DNA from: Peribacillus glennii
Lineage (GTDB): Bacteria > Bacillota > Bacilli > Bacillales > DSM-1321
Assembly: GCF_003429105.1 (NCBI RefSeq)
Contig: NZ_QVTD01000003.1
Coordinates: 1,116,001 to 1,180,000, forward strand
DNA: 64,000 bases
Reading direction: 5' to 3'
This document shows positions 25,055 through 35,155 of the stretch, one piece after another. The position numbers and the translations under genes were made by a program. The notes under the pieces are model-generated. The model searched no databases, was not told the origin of the DNA, and saw nothing but the letters and a program-made list of their open reading frames with translations. Numbering within the stretch: the first letter of the stretch is position 1; every line of letters starts with the position of its first letter.

Positions 25055-26071
25055 ATGAGTGCAAAGCTATTTTCACCTTATAAGATTAAAAATGTCACGT
25101 TGAAGAACCGGATCGTGATGTCACCTATGTGCCAATACTCCTGCCCGGAAGAAGACGGCCTCGTCCAAACCTGGCATAAAACCCACTATACGAGCCGGGC
25201 AGTCGGCGGTGTCGGTTTGATCATCACCGAAGCCACTGCCGTAACTGCCCAGGGCCGGATATCGGTGAATGATCTGGGGATTTGGAGCGATGAGCATGTC
25301 GAAGGTTTGGCGGAACTGGTTTCACTGATTAAAGAACAGGGTGCAGTGACAGGGATCCAACTGTCGCATGCCGGAAGAAAATCAGAGGTCAGGGAAGAAA
25401 TCATAGCCCCTTCGGCTATTGCATTTAACGATCAATATAAAACCCCAAGAGAAATGACCAAACAGGATATCCAAGAAACGGTTGAAGCCTTCAAAGCCGG
25501 GGCAAAGCGTGCCATAAGGGCCGGCTTTGATGTGATTGAAATACACGGTGCCCATGGATACTTGATCAACCAATTTCTCTCTCCTTTAAGCAATAAGCGG
25601 ACAGACGAGTATGGGGGATCGGCCCAAAACCGATACCGCATCCTTAAGGAAACGATTGCAGCGGTGAAGGAAGTGTGGGACGGCCCGTTATTCGTCCGCT
25701 TATCGGCCCATGATTATCATGAAGACGGCATGACAGCCGAAAAATATGTGGAAATGGCCCGCTGGATGAAGGATGACGGGGTCGATTTAATCGACGTCAG
25801 TTCAGGGGCGGTCGTTCCTGCCCATATCAAGGCTTATCCGGGTTATCAGGTCCCATTCAGTGAAACAATCAAACATGGTGCCGGCATTGATACCGGGGCT
25901 GTAGGGTTGATCACTTCAGGCATACAGGCAGAGGAAATCCTGCAGAATGACCGGGCGGATTTAGTCCTCCTTGCCCGTGAGCTGCTGCGAGATCCGTACT
26001 GGGCCAGAAACGCCGCTAAAGAGGTACGGCATGAAATTGAACCGCCCGTGCAGTACAAAAGGGCCTGGTAA
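25055..26071 (+). CDS. namA: NADPH dehydrogenase NamA (old yellow enzyme YqjM)
   Basis: An FMN flavoprotein that reduces activated C=C bonds of enals, enones and quinones with NADPH; B. subtilis YqjM is linked to oxidative and electrophile stress. The 338-residue protein has the YqjM marker residues Cys26 and Tyr28 (PMCQYS), Gln102, and His164/His167 ([16 protein letters not shown]). The start at 25055 follows AAGGAGAG. It has its own terminator. Confidence 0.95.
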   Translation: MSAKLFSPYKIKNVTLKNRIVMSPMCQYSCPEEDGLVQTWHKTHYTSRAVGGVGLIITEATAVTAQGRISVNDLGIWSDEHVEGLAELVSLIKEQGAVTGIQLSHAGRKSEVREEIIAPSAIAFNDQYKTPREMTKQDIQETVEAFKAGAKRAIRAGFDVIEIHGAHGYLINQFLSPLSNKRTDEYGGSAQNRYRILKETIAAVKEVWDGPLFVRLSAHDYHEDGMTAEKYVEMARWMKDDGVDLIDVSSGAVVPAHIKAYPGYQVPFSETIKHGAGIDTGAVGLITSGIQAEEILQNDRADLVLLARELLRDPYWARNAAKEVRHEIEPPVQYKRAW

Positions 26072-26089
26072 TAAAAGTACGGTAGATGC

Positions 26090-26129
26090 AAAAACCATCC
26101 GGAACCATTGTTCCCGGATGGTTTTTTTT
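26090..26129 (+). terminator. Terminator between namA and rnz
   Basis: A 13-bp perfect inverted repeat (AAAAACCATCCGG and its complement) with a T8 run follows namA by about 20 bases. The A5 on the other side makes it useful to the converging rnz too. Confidence 0.9.
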
Positions 26130-26160
26130 GGTTTGATATGTCGAATGCTTCTTCAGCAGC

Positions 26161-27099
26161 CTAATGTTGCTTATCCGGATAAAGCGGGATTTTGATGCTT
26201 AGAAGGTCCTCCGCAACAACGGTTTGCGGAAATATTTCCATGCTTTCTGCCCTGAGCCTGTGGGAATCCTCCGCTGTATAGCGCGAGCTTATATGGGTTA
26301 ATAGCAAGTGTTTTGCATTTGCTCGTTTTGCCGTCTCTGCAGCCTGAACCGTTGTCGAGTGGAAATAGTCGTACGCCATTTCGTGCTCGTCTTGTGAAAA
26401 TGTCGCTTCGTGGATTAGATAATCAGCATCCCTGGCGAGGACTTCAGCATTGTTACAAGGGCGAGTATCTCCCAGAATAGTGATGATCCTTCCCCTTTGC
26501 GGCGCACCAAGATAATCGGCCCCATTCAATATCCTTCCATCCTCAAGCTTCACGGTTTCCCCATTTTTCAGTGCTTTTAAGGCAGGACCCGGCTTCACGC
26601 CCTCAGCCCGCAGCTTATCGATGAGCAGGCTTCCAGGCCGGTCACGTTCAACAATCCGGTACCCAAGGCAATACATGCCGTGGGCAAGCGGCAGGGCCGA
26701 CACGGTAAATTGTTCATCTTGAAAAACAATGCCTTCTTCTATTTCGATGACCTTAAGAGGATATTTCAGATGGGTTCCGCTTACCCGGATGCTTGTGGTT
26801 ACAAACTCTTCTATTCCCGGAGGTCCATAGATCGCCAGCTCGTCCGTTCCACCCTGGAACGACCGGCTTCCCAGCAAGCCGGGCAGCCCGAAAAGATGGT
26901 CCCCATGAAGGTGGGTAATAAAGATTTTTTCAATCTTCCGCGGCTTTACGGGAGTCATCAAAATCTGATGCTGGGTAGCTTCGCCGCAATCGAACAGCCA
27001 CACCGCTCCCCTTTCCTCAAGGAGCTGCAGCGCAATGGAAGATACATTTCTGGCCTTGGCCGGCATCGCGGCACCTGTCCCTAAAAATACTAAATCCAC
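26161..27099 (-). CDS. rnz: Ribonuclease Z
   Basis: RNase Z cuts the 3' trailer from tRNA precursors that lack an encoded CCA. The 312-residue protein has the zinc motif HLHGDH (His63, His65, Asp67, His68) after FLGTGAAMP, plus GDTRPC, EATF and the final [10 protein letters not shown]. Length is close to the B. subtilis enzyme (YqjK). The start is a GTG seven bases after GGAGGT. Confidence 0.95.
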   Translation of the reverse strand: MDLVFLGTGAAMPAKARNVSSIALQLLEERGAVWLFDCGEATQHQILMTPVKPRKIEKIFITHLHGDHLFGLPGLLGSRSFQGGTDELAIYGPPGIEEFVTTSIRVSGTHLKYPLKVIEIEEGIVFQDEQFTVSALPLAHGMYCLGYRIVERDRPGSLLIDKLRAEGVKPGPALKALKNGETVKLEDGRILNGADYLGAPQRGRIITILGDTRPCNNAEVLARDADYLIHEATFSQDEHEMAYDYFHSTTVQAAETAKRANAKHLLLTHISSRYTAEDSHRLRAESMEIFPQTVVAEDLLSIKIPLYPDKQH

Positions 27100-27276
27100 A
27101 ATAGTTACCTCCGCTCAGCGATTATGTATTCTTTCAATATATCATAATAAGCTTGGCTTTTTAAGGGTAACCATGTATCCAAGTCCTTTTCCAACCGGCC
27201 GGCCTGAATCATACAATCGGTTTCAGGCTCATTAAGCAGCAACCGTTTAAAACCTGTTAGATTACATTTTTTATTT

Positions 27277-28791
27277 TTAGACAGGCTGTTCTTTCTTAAA
27301 CATCGGATTCGTTTTTATGTCAATCCATTCATCAACAGTCTCGAGACGGGCTGCAAGGTCAAATAGGATATCTTCTTTCCCTCTTGCCGCAACAAACTGT
27401 ACACCGCATGGCAATCCACCGGATGAGATATGAAGGGGGACAGACATTGCAGGCTGTCCGGTTAAATTCGCTAATTGCGTAAATGGCGTCCTCTTTAAGC
27501 TATTTTCTACTATTTTATCTACCATGCCGGTTTTTTTAACGAACCCCCCGGCCCCAAGCTTACCAATCATCTGAAGCAAAAGCTTTTCAGTTCCCCTGGA
27601 ATTAAGTTCGCCAATTTTCGCAGGAGGGTATGCAGTAGTGGGGGTCATAAAAAAATCATAAGTTTCATGGAATGTTTCCATTACATGCGCTGCTTTATCC
27701 CACTCTCTTATACCAAGTACGAATTCTTCGGCAGTTGCTGCTTTCCCAAGAAGGCCGAGAAGCCATGTCGTAGGTTCGACGTCATCATATCTGACCTTTC
27801 GCCCTAGTAAATCTTCAAGCAGCCGGAGTGTTGCCGCTACTTCTCCAAAGTACATCATCATATAACTGCCCGCGAGTTTTTTCCCATCGACCGGCGCATC
27901 CTTCTCCTCGACGGAATGGCCCATCGATTCCAAAAGTGCCGCGGTCTTTCGCACCGCTTCGATGCAGTCTGGATCCACTTCCGTCCCGATGGGAGATGCT
28001 GTAGAAAAGGCAATTCTATATTTCCTTTCCGATTGGTTTTTAACTATTTGCAGATAGGAGCCATCAAAAGCAGGGGCATGGAAAGCGGCTCCTTTTTCAT
28101 AACCCTGAATTTCGTCAAGCATCGCTGCACTGTCCCGGACACTTCTGGCGAGCACATGATCTGAGGAAGCCCCCTGCCATTGGCGCCCCGGGTCCGCAGC
28201 GGAAGGAGTGCGGCCCCTTGTCGGCTTCAACCCAAACAGGCCACAATAAGCGGCAGGAATCCTTATCGAGCCGCCGCCATCATTCGCCCCTGCAATCGGC
28301 ACCATGCCTGAGGCAACTGCCGCCCCAGAGCCGCCGCTTGAACCTCCGGGTGTATGGTCCGCATTCCACGGGTTTCTTGTGGGGCCGTAAAAGGCAGGTT
28401 CCGTGATCCCCATCAATGCAAATTCCGGTACATTCGTCTGCCCCGTAAACACCACCCCCGTTTTTCTGACCCTTCGTACATATTCGGCATCACGCCAGGC
28501 CCGATAGGACTGCAGCGCTTTTGATCCGGACGTAATTTTTTCTCCCTCAATTTCCTGGGTTATATCCTTTAAGAGCATCGGTACGCCAGCGAAAGCTCCA
28601 TTTATATCAATGTTGTGTACGTCCTTTTTTGCCTGCTCGTACATTTTATTGATTACAGCGTTGAGCTTTGGATTTTGCATTTCTATGTGCCTGATTGCCT
28701 CACCCAGTAACTCTTCGGGCTTAACCTCCCCTGCCTTTATTAATTGCGCTAGGCCCAATGCATCATAATCACGATAATCGAATCCATTCAT
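27277..28791 (-). CDS. Amidase signature family hydrolase
   Basis: A 504-residue amidase of the GatA/FAAH family that hydrolyses carboxamides. The Ser-cisSer-Lys triad is visible: Lys75 (LLKD), Ser151 in the Gly/Ser-rich GGSSGGSGAAVASG (149-162) and the nucleophile Ser175 in DGGGSIRIPA. I place the start at the ATG at 28791 close behind GGGGGATGG. It stands alone between rnz and zwf, a position where B. subtilis has other genes, so it may be a lineage-specific insertion. The substrate is unknown. Confidence 0.9.
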   Translation of the reverse strand: MNGFDYRDYDALGLAQLIKAGEVKPEELLGEAIRHIEMQNPKLNAVINKMYEQAKKDVHNIDINGAFAGVPMLLKDITQEIEGEKITSGSKALQSYRAWRDAEYVRRVRKTGVVFTGQTNVPEFALMGITEPAFYGPTRNPWNADHTPGGSSGGSGAAVASGMVPIAGANDGGGSIRIPAAYCGLFGLKPTRGRTPSAADPGRQWQGASSDHVLARSVRDSAAMLDEIQGYEKGAAFHAPAFDGSYLQIVKNQSERKYRIAFSTASPIGTEVDPDCIEAVRKTAALLESMGHSVEEKDAPVDGKKLAGSYMMMYFGEVAATLRLLEDLLGRKVRYDDVEPTTWLLGLLGKAATAEEFVLGIREWDKAAHVMETFHETYDFFMTPTTAYPPAKIGELNSRGTEKLLLQMIGKLGAGGFVKKTGMVDKIVENSLKRTPFTQLANLTGQPAMSVPLHISSGGLPCGVQFVAARGKEDILFDLAARLETVDEWIDIKTNPMFKKEQPV

Positions 28792-28937
28792 CCATCCATC
28801 CCCCTGAATTTTTTTCCAAATCGGAAACATTTCCTACTCCAATATAAAATAATTATCTGAATAGTCAAAACTAATTTGCTTAGCAGAGGAGGAATATTAT
28901 ACGAATGTTTGCAAAAGAATAATGGCATGCGCATTAT

Positions 28938-28966
28938 TTGCGTAATATGCCAACAAATTATATATT
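28938..28966 (+). promoter_or_regulatory. Sigma-A promoter of zwf
   Basis: TTGCGT and TATATT are separated by 17 bp, about 60 bp ahead of the zwf start. Confidence 0.55.
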
Positions 28967-29028
28967 GGAATAGATGTTTTTTTCAGGAGACAGAAAAGTT
29001 GTGAAACTCGAGGAAAGAGGTTTTAACA

Positions 29029-30531
29029 TTGATTGAAGACAACAAACCGACCGCATTAATCATGATATTCGGGGCGACCGGGGACCTGGCTAAGCGAAAG
29101 CTGTTCCCATCCATCTACCGATTATTCCAGAAAGAACAGATAAATAAATTCGCTGTAGTGGGAGTGGCAAGGAGACCGTTATCGAATGATGAATTCCAGG
29201 CCAATGTCAAGGATTCTATTTTGACCTTTGCCGGGGAAAACGAAAAAGTCGATGAGTTCGCTTCCCATTTCTATTACCATTCGCACGATGTAAGCAGTTC
29301 AGAATCATACATACAGTTAAAGGAAATCGCTGACCGTTTGGACAGCCATTATCAACTGGAAGGAAACCGGATTTTTTACTTGGCGATGGCTCCGGAATTC
29401 TTCGGTACGATTGCAGAACAGGTTAAAGAACAAGGATTGACGGACACGAATGGGTACAAGCGCCTTGTCATTGAAAAACCTTTCGGCCACAGCTTTGAAA
29501 GCGCGCTTGAGCTGAATGAACAAATACGTACTGCTTTTAACGAGGATGAAATCTACCGGATTGACCATTATCTTGGTAAAGAAATGGTTCAAAACATCGA
29601 AGTGATCCGTTTTGCAAATGCCATTTTTGAACCGCTGTGGAATAGCAGGTACATTTCCAATATCCAGGTTACCTCCAGCGAAACGCTTGGAGTAGAGGAA
29701 CGGGGCCGTTATTATGAAAAAAGCGGCGCATTGCGCGACATGGTGCAAAACCATATACTTCAAATGGTCGCACTCCTGGCGATGGAGCCTCCAATCCGTT
29801 TGACAACAGAGGAGATACGTAGCGAAAAGGTCCGCGCGCTTCGTTCGCTTCGCCCGATGAAAAAAGATGAAGTGAATCAATATTTCGTTCGCGGCCAATA
29901 CGCAGCAGGTACCCTGAATGGGGCGCAAGTGCCTGGTTACAGGGAAGAACCGATGGTCGACCCGGATTCAAATACTGAAACATTTGTTGCGGGCAAGCTA
30001 ATGATCGACAATTTCCGCTGGGCGGGCGTGCCATTTTATATCCGCACCGGTAAACGCATGGATATCAAATCGACTAAGATCGTTGTCCAATTCAAGGATA
30101 TTCCGATGAACTTGTATTATAAAACGGAGGAAACCCTCCATCCTAACCTTTTGGTCATCCATATCCAGCCTGATGAAGGGATTACGCTCCTTCTGAATGC
30201 TAAAAAAACAGGGACAAACATGAAATCGACGCCGGTGCAATTATCGTTCTCAAATAAAGGGACCGACCGCATCAATACTCCTGAAGCCTATGAAAGGCTT
30301 TTGTATGACAGCATGCGCGGGGACGCCACAAACTTTACTCACTGGGATGAAGTGGCCCTATCCTGGAAGTTCGTTGATAGCATTTCGAATTACTGGGAGA
30401 GCACAAAAGAAACTTCTTTCCCTAATTACGAGTCCGGTACCACAGGCCCGAAGAGTGCAGACGAGCTACTCGAAAAGGACGGCCATTCCTGGTGGCCAGT
30501 CGAAAATCTGGACCTTGAGGGAAATTGTTAA
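29029..30531 (+). CDS. zwf: Glucose-6-phosphate 1-dehydrogenase
   Basis: The enzyme oxidises glucose-6-phosphate with NADP to start the oxidative pentose phosphate pathway. The 500-residue protein has the coenzyme motif GATGDLAKRK (15-24), EKPFGH (149-154) and the substrate/catalytic signature RIDHYLGKE (177-185). The start is a TTG eight bases after AAAGAGG. It converges with gnd, the enzyme two steps later, with a terminator and a small gene between. Confidence 0.96.
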   Translation: MIEDNKPTALIMIFGATGDLAKRKLFPSIYRLFQKEQINKFAVVGVARRPLSNDEFQANVKDSILTFAGENEKVDEFASHFYYHSHDVSSSESYIQLKEIADRLDSHYQLEGNRIFYLAMAPEFFGTIAEQVKEQGLTDTNGYKRLVIEKPFGHSFESALELNEQIRTAFNEDEIYRIDHYLGKEMVQNIEVIRFANAIFEPLWNSRYISNIQVTSSETLGVEERGRYYEKSGALRDMVQNHILQMVALLAMEPPIRLTTEEIRSEKVRALRSLRPMKKDEVNQYFVRGQYAAGTLNGAQVPGYREEPMVDPDSNTETFVAGKLMIDNFRWAGVPFYIRTGKRMDIKSTKIVVQFKDIPMNLYYKTEETLHPNLLVIHIQPDEGITLLLNAKKTGTNMKSTPVQLSFSNKGTDRINTPEAYERLLYDSMRGDATNFTHWDEVALSWKFVDSISNYWESTKETSFPNYESGTTGPKSADELLEKDGHSWWPVENLDLEGNC

Positions 30532-30545
30532 TCGCCAATATAATG

Positions 30546-30583
30546 AAAAGAGGATATCCCTGGCGGGACATCCTCTTTTTTAT
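30546..30583 (+). terminator. Terminator after zwf
   Basis: AAAAGAGGAT-A-TCCC pairs with GGGA-C-ATCCTCTTTT around four bases, followed by more T. It lies 15 bases after the zwf stop. Confidence 0.85.
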
Positions 30584-30592
30584 TCCAATCTT

Positions 30593-30751
30593 TTAAGACA
30601 CTTTTTTTCTTGATAACTTATCCTTTATAAGATTGATGATTCCATTGTTTCTTATCATACGGTTTTTAGCTGCCCCTCTGTTCAGCCAGAAGGAGATGCT
30701 TGTTTCAAGGATTACTAAAAAAAGAAATACAGATACAACAATCCAAAGCAT
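30593..30751 (-). CDS. Possible small membrane protein
   Basis: A 52-residue open frame begins at an ATG ten bases after GGAGAGAGG. The product has one N-terminal membrane segment (MLWIVVSVFLFLVILETSIS) followed by a basic tail with a NRGAAKNRMIRN stretch and KLSRKK. It is in the gap between converging zwf and gnd. The layout (good ribosome site, clear hydrophobic segment, positive-inside tail) supports a real small protein, but I do not recognise a family. Confidence 0.5.
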   Translation of the reverse strand: MLWIVVSVFLFLVILETSISFWLNRGAAKNRMIRNNGIINLIKDKLSRKKVS

Positions 30752-30836
30752 GGTTGTTCATCCTCTCTCCTTTTGTTTGCCCGCCCCCTCAATTATATGC
30801 GGGGAAATGCAGCGAAATTAGTATCAACACCAGCTA

Positions 30837-30893
30837 TCTCCGATGAGGGACATTTTGTTTTCCTGATCCCGGGATTTTTCCTTCATAATCTTC
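30837..30893. repeat. Dispersed repeat copy B
   Basis: A diverged copy of the element at 12574-12631: both have TCTCCGATGARGGACATTT and CCCGG.ATTTTT..CCTT with similar spacing. Confidence 0.5.
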
Positions 30894-30898
30894 GGTAT

Positions 30899-30937
30899 AA
30901 AAAAACGGGCTAAACCATTATAGGTCTAGTCCGCTTT
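30899..30937 (-). terminator. Terminator after gnd
   Basis: On the minus strand AGCGG-A-CTA-GACC pairs with GGTTTAG-C-CCG and is followed by TTTTTT, within 15 bases of the gnd stop. Confidence 0.8.
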
Positions 30938-30949
30938 GATCCAATATTC

Positions 30950-32362
30950 TTACTTCTCCATCCACTCGGTATGGAACGTGCCTTCTTTATCAACTCGTTG
31001 ATACGTATGGGCACCGAAGTAATCGCGCTGAGCCTGAATGAGGTTGGCCGGCAGGGTTTCCGTGCGGTAGCTGTCGAAATAAGACAGTGCAGCCGCAAAG
31101 CTGGGAACCGGAATGCCGTTTACGGTTGCCGCTACGATCACTTCACGAAGCGCACCCTGGTAGCTCTCGACGATTTCCTTGAAATAAGGGTCCAGCAGCA
31201 GATTGTTCAGGTTGGCATCGCGATCGTATGCATCTTTGATTTTTTGCAGGAATTGTGCACGAATAATGCAGCCTCCGCGGAAAATCATTGCGATTTCCCC
31301 GTAGCTCAAATCCCATCCGTATTCTTCAGAGGCGGCTTTCATTTGGGCAAATCCTTGCGCGTAAGAACAGATTTTGCTCATATACAGCGCTTTGCGGATA
31401 CTTTCAATGAACGCGTCCTTGTCACCGCCAAATGGCTTCGCTTCCGGCCCCCTCAACACTTTGCTCGCAGCGACACGCTCGTCCTTAAGGGCTGAGATGA
31501 AGCGGGCGAAAACAGACTCCGTGATGATCGGAAGCGGAACGCCCAGGTCAAGGGCGCTCTGGCTTGTCCATTTGCCGGTACCCTTTTGGCCGGCCTTATC
31601 AAGGATCACGTCAACCATCGGCTTGCCTGTTTCCTCATCGTATTTCTTGAAGATATCTGCAGTAATTTCGATTAAATAGCTGTCCAGCTCGCCTTTATTC
31701 CATTCTGCAAACACGCTATGAAGCTCTTCTGCTGATAATCCAAGGATATTTTTCAATAAGAAGTATGACTCTGATATGAGCTGCATATCACCGTACTCAA
31801 TGCCGTTATGCACCATTTTAACATAATGCCCTGCGCCATCCGGACCGATATAGGTACAGCAAGGATCGCCATTTACCTTGGCGGAGATATCTTTTAAGAT
31901 TGGGGCAACCAGCTCGTAAGCTTCTTTTTGCCCGCCAGGCATGATGGAAGGACCTGTCAATGCCCCTTCTTCTCCTCCTGAAACGCCGGTACCGATGAAA
32001 TGGATGCCAAGCTCGTTAAGCTCTTCATTTCGGCGCTGAGTATCCTTGAAGAATGTGTTGCCGCCATCAATGACGATGTCCCCTTTATCAAGCAAAGGCT
32101 TTAATTGTTCGATTGTTGCGTCGGTAGGCCCGCCCGCTTTTACCATTAACAAAATCTTTCTTGGACTTTCAAGTGAAGAAACAAACTCTTCCATGCTGTA
32201 TGTAGGCACAACGTTTTTCCCCTGTGCTTCTTTCATCATTTCATCCGTTTTTTCCCTTGAGCGGTTATATACCGATACAGAATAGCCTCTGCTCTCGATA
32301 TTGAACGCGAGGTTCTTGCCCATTACGGCAAGCCCAATTACACCAATTTGCTGTTTTGACAT
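30950..32362 (-). CDS. gnd: 6-phosphogluconate dehydrogenase (decarboxylating)
   Basis: It converts 6-phosphogluconate to ribulose-5-phosphate and CO2 with reduction of NADP. The 470-residue protein has the N-terminal GLAVMGKN (10-17) coenzyme loop, [18 protein letters not shown], and the [13 protein letters not shown] substrate segment with the catalytic Lys nearby, then an all-helical domain. Length is that of the NADP-specific GndA type. A plausible promoter (TTGAAC, 17 bp, TAGAGT) precedes it. Confidence 0.96.
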   Translation of the reverse strand: MSKQQIGVIGLAVMGKNLAFNIESRGYSVSVYNRSREKTDEMMKEAQGKNVVPTYSMEEFVSSLESPRKILLMVKAGGPTDATIEQLKPLLDKGDIVIDGGNTFFKDTQRRNEELNELGIHFIGTGVSGGEEGALTGPSIMPGGQKEAYELVAPILKDISAKVNGDPCCTYIGPDGAGHYVKMVHNGIEYGDMQLISESYFLLKNILGLSAEELHSVFAEWNKGELDSYLIEITADIFKKYDEETGKPMVDVILDKAGQKGTGKWTSQSALDLGVPLPIITESVFARFISALKDERVAASKVLRGPEAKPFGGDKDAFIESIRKALYMSKICSYAQGFAQMKAASEEYGWDLSYGEIAMIFRGGCIIRAQFLQKIKDAYDRDANLNNLLLDPYFKEIVESYQGALREVIVAATVNGIPVPSFAAALSYFDSYRTETLPANLIQAQRDYFGAHTYQRVDKEGTFHTEWMEK

Positions 32363-32492
32363 GGATTGATCTTCCCTTCTTTAACTAATCGGACCTTTAT
32401 ACTCTAGCAAGTATTCCAATTATGTTCAAACCATTTTGCTTATTCTTACCTATTTTACACTGAAAGGGATAATTTACCCGGAAAAAAATCAC

Positions 32493-33803
32493 TTATTTAT
32501 CGTCATTTCGCATAGAGTGGATCGGTTTATCCTTCAGTGAGAAATTCTCGAAAAAATCCTTGCTGAAGCTGGTTTCGGAAGTCATGGACGACGGGATGCC
32601 GCTTTTTGCAGCATTCAGTCCCTTGTATATAATGCTCTTGCCATATTTGTTCTGGAGCTTCTCCACTGCCTCGTATAAAGGCTCTTTTTCTGCATCCTGC
32701 TCATATGAAAACAAATCCAGCTGCTTGAATGCCGCGTCTTTTTCCGTCACATCAAAGGCAGTTACTCCTAAGAGCCGGATCGCTTCCCCATTCCAATGCT
32801 TCTTAAAAAGCTCTGCAGCAAGAGAATGTATTTCAGCCTTTTCGGAAAAAGGATTGCCGACTGTACGGCTTCGAGTAACCGTGTGCCTGTCTTTATAGCG
32901 GATCATGACCCCGATTTTCTGGCCGACCAGGCCTTTATTCTTTAGCCGGATAGCAACTTTATTTGACAGCTTCCTTAAAATATCCACCAATTCCTTTTGA
33001 TTGGCAGAATCATGCGGCAAAGTGGTCGAATTCCCTACACTTTTATGTTCAAAGATTGAATCAGGGTCGACTTGCCTTTTGTCGTTTCCGTTCGCGCGTT
33101 CTTTCAAACGGATGCCGTTGATTCCCAACACTTGCTTTAGCTGGATATCATTGGCCTTTGCCAGGTCCCCGATTGTATGAATGCCTAGGTTCCCCAGCTT
33201 ATCGGCTGTCTTCCTTCCTATTCCATGCATGTCCCCGACCGGAAGAGGCCACAGCATTACAGGGACATCCCTTTTTCTTAAAATCGTGATTCCTAATGGC
33301 TTTTTCATATCAGACGCCGTTTTGGCAAGAAATTTGTTAGGGGCGATACCGATGCTGCAGGGCAGGTCCATCGTTTCAAGAATCCGCTTTTGGATGCTTT
33401 CGGAAATTTCCACAGGGGAGCCAATATCACCGCACTCTGTAATATCAAGATATCCTTCATCTATGGAAACAGGCTCTACCCAGTCCGTATACTGCCTGAG
33501 CAGCTCAAAAATGGCCATGGATGCTTTCCGGTATTTCTCAAAATCCGGTTTCATCACGACAAGCTGTGGACAAAGTTTTTTAGCTTCCCATAGGGGCATC
33601 GTGGTCTTGACGCCAAACTTTCTTGCCTCATAGCTGCAGGTTACAATAATGCCGCGGCGTTCTTCGACGTTGCCCGCAATAGCCAGAGGTTTTCCTTTCA
33701 AAGACGCGTCATAAGCCATCTCGACCGATGCGTAAAAACTATTCATATCAACATGGAGGATCACTCTTCCATTCTTCGGATACATATCGTTCACGTCGGC
33801 CAC
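32493..33803 (-). CDS. polY1: DNA polymerase IV (PolY1)
   Basis: A Y-family translesion polymerase. Visible parts are HVDMNSFYASVE with the first metal Asp, PVSIDEGYLDIT with the Asp-Glu pair, GIGRKTADKLGNLGI (helix-hairpin-helix) and a C-terminal QLDLFSYE, a beta-clamp binding motif. The frame is open upstream to 33887. I prefer the GTG at 33803, ten bases after AAGGAGT, which matches the B. subtilis protein start a few residues before MYPKNGR. The ATG at 33785 is the alternative. B. subtilis yqjH lies in the same place. Confidence 0.93.
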   Translation of the reverse strand: MADVNDMYPKNGRVILHVDMNSFYASVEMAYDASLKGKPLAIAGNVEERRGIIVTCSYEARKFGVKTTMPLWEAKKLCPQLVVMKPDFEKYRKASMAIFELLRQYTDWVEPVSIDEGYLDITECGDIGSPVEISESIQKRILETMDLPCSIGIAPNKFLAKTASDMKKPLGITILRKRDVPVMLWPLPVGDMHGIGRKTADKLGNLGIHTIGDLAKANDIQLKQVLGINGIRLKERANGNDKRQVDPDSIFEHKSVGNSTTLPHDSANQKELVDILRKLSNKVAIRLKNKGLVGQKIGVMIRYKDRHTVTRSRTVGNPFSEKAEIHSLAAELFKKHWNGEAIRLLGVTAFDVTEKDAAFKQLDLFSYEQDAEKEPLYEAVEKLQNKYGKSIIYKGLNAAKSGIPSSMTSETSFSKDFFENFSLKDKPIHSMRNDDK

Positions 33804-33892
33804 TTCCTTATCTACTCCTTTTTGTGATCGCGTTATAAACCATTGTAACAAAACAGGCACGAGGATACACCTTCCTTCCCCTTTCAAACAAG

Positions 33893-33922
33893 AACAAGGC
33901 GCCGGACTCCCGGCGCCTTGTT
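33893..33922 (-). terminator. GC-rich terminator after the M20 peptidase
   Basis: A 13-bp perfect GC-rich inverted repeat (33893-33905 and 33910-33922) with a four-base loop lies 12 bases after the peptidase stop. What follows on the minus strand is only moderately T-rich. Confidence 0.75.
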
Positions 33923-33934
33923 CCCAATAAAAAA

Positions 33935-35056
33935 TTACTCCCCGGCTACTTCCTGGACAATGGCAATCACCATTTCTCCAAGCTTCACCAATTCCTCAAC
34001 AGGTATTTTTTCGTTCGTTGTATGAATTTCTTCATAACCCACAGCCAGATTCACAGTCGGAATGTCAAAACCGGCAATCACATTGGCGTCACTGCCGCCT
34101 CCGCTTTGCTGCAGTTCACAAGGACGGCCAATTTTTTCCGCTGCTTTTCTAGCGACCTCCACCACATGGTCTCCGGCACCGTATTTAAATCCCGGATACA
34201 TGACGATTACATCTACTTCCGCGCGGCCGCCCATTTCTACAGCAGCTGTTTCGAATGCTTCCTTCATCCTCGCAGCCTGCTGTTCCATTTTTTCTGGAAT
34301 CAGTGACCGTGCCTCTGCCTGGATTTCCACATAATCGCAGACAATATTCGTCTGTGTACCGCCTTCGAAACGGCCAATGTTAGCAGTCGTTTCTGAATCA
34401 ATCCGGCCCAGCGACATTCTTGCAATCGCCTTCGATGCAATGGTGATCGCGGAAACCCCTTTTTCTGGAGCGACACCGGCATGGGCGGTCTTGCCATGGA
34501 TCCTTGCATTAACCTTAGCCTGTGTCGGGGCTGCTACCACGATATTCCCGACTTTACCGTCACTATCAAGAGCGTAACCAAATTTGGCCGTCACAAGCTG
34601 TCGATCAAGTGCTTTTGCGCCCACCAATCCAGATTCCTCGCCGACGGTAATGATGAATTCGATTGAGCCATGTGCAATATTTTGCTCCTTCAGAACCCTT
34701 ATTGTTTCAAGCATTACAGCAAGGCCTGCTTTATCATCCGCTCCGAGGATCGTTGTGCCGTCAGACACGATATACCCATCCTTAATGGAAGGCTTAATTC
34801 CTTTGCCCGGAACGACTGTGTCCATGTGTGACGTAAAATAAATCGTATCTGTACCTTCTTTTGTACCTTTCAGTGTACAAACAAGGTTGCCTGCCCCATG
34901 TCCTGTCACACCGGTTGTGTCATCTTGAAAAACTTCAACTCCAAGCTCTGCGAACTTAGCTTTGAGCACTTTCGCAATTTCGGCTTCGTATTTTGTTTCG
35001 GAATCAATTTGGACCAATTCCATAAATTCCCGAACCAAACGCTCTTCATTAATCAA
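33935..35056 (-). CDS. yqjE: M20-family peptidase, tripeptidase T-like (YqjE)
   Basis: A 373-residue two-zinc exopeptidase. Metal ligands and catalytic residues are His77 and Asp79 (SHMDT), the bridging Asp107 (GADDKAG), catalytic Glu140 and ligand Glu141 (GEESG). A dimerisation domain lies in the middle. I start at the TTG at 35056, seven bases after GGAGGT; the TTG five codons earlier overlaps that site. B. subtilis YqjE starts the same way (INE). The exact peptide substrate is unknown. Confidence 0.9.
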   Translation of the reverse strand: MINEERLVREFMELVQIDSETKYEAEIAKVLKAKFAELGVEVFQDDTTGVTGHGAGNLVCTLKGTKEGTDTIYFTSHMDTVVPGKGIKPSIKDGYIVSDGTTILGADDKAGLAVMLETIRVLKEQNIAHGSIEFIITVGEESGLVGAKALDRQLVTAKFGYALDSDGKVGNIVVAAPTQAKVNARIHGKTAHAGVAPEKGVSAITIASKAIARMSLGRIDSETTANIGRFEGGTQTNIVCDYVEIQAEARSLIPEKMEQQAARMKEAFETAAVEMGGRAEVDVIVMYPGFKYGAGDHVVEVARKAAEKIGRPCELQQSGGGSDANVIAGFDIPTVNLAVGYEEIHTTNEKIPVEELVKLGEMVIAIVQEVAGE

Positions 35057-35155
35057 TGTTCTTACCTCCAAAATTTATGTACTGTATCAGTATACTCCCG
35101 GGTAGGGCGTCCGGCAAATTTCAGGTATTTGCCTAACGCAGCCATATTAATCTGG

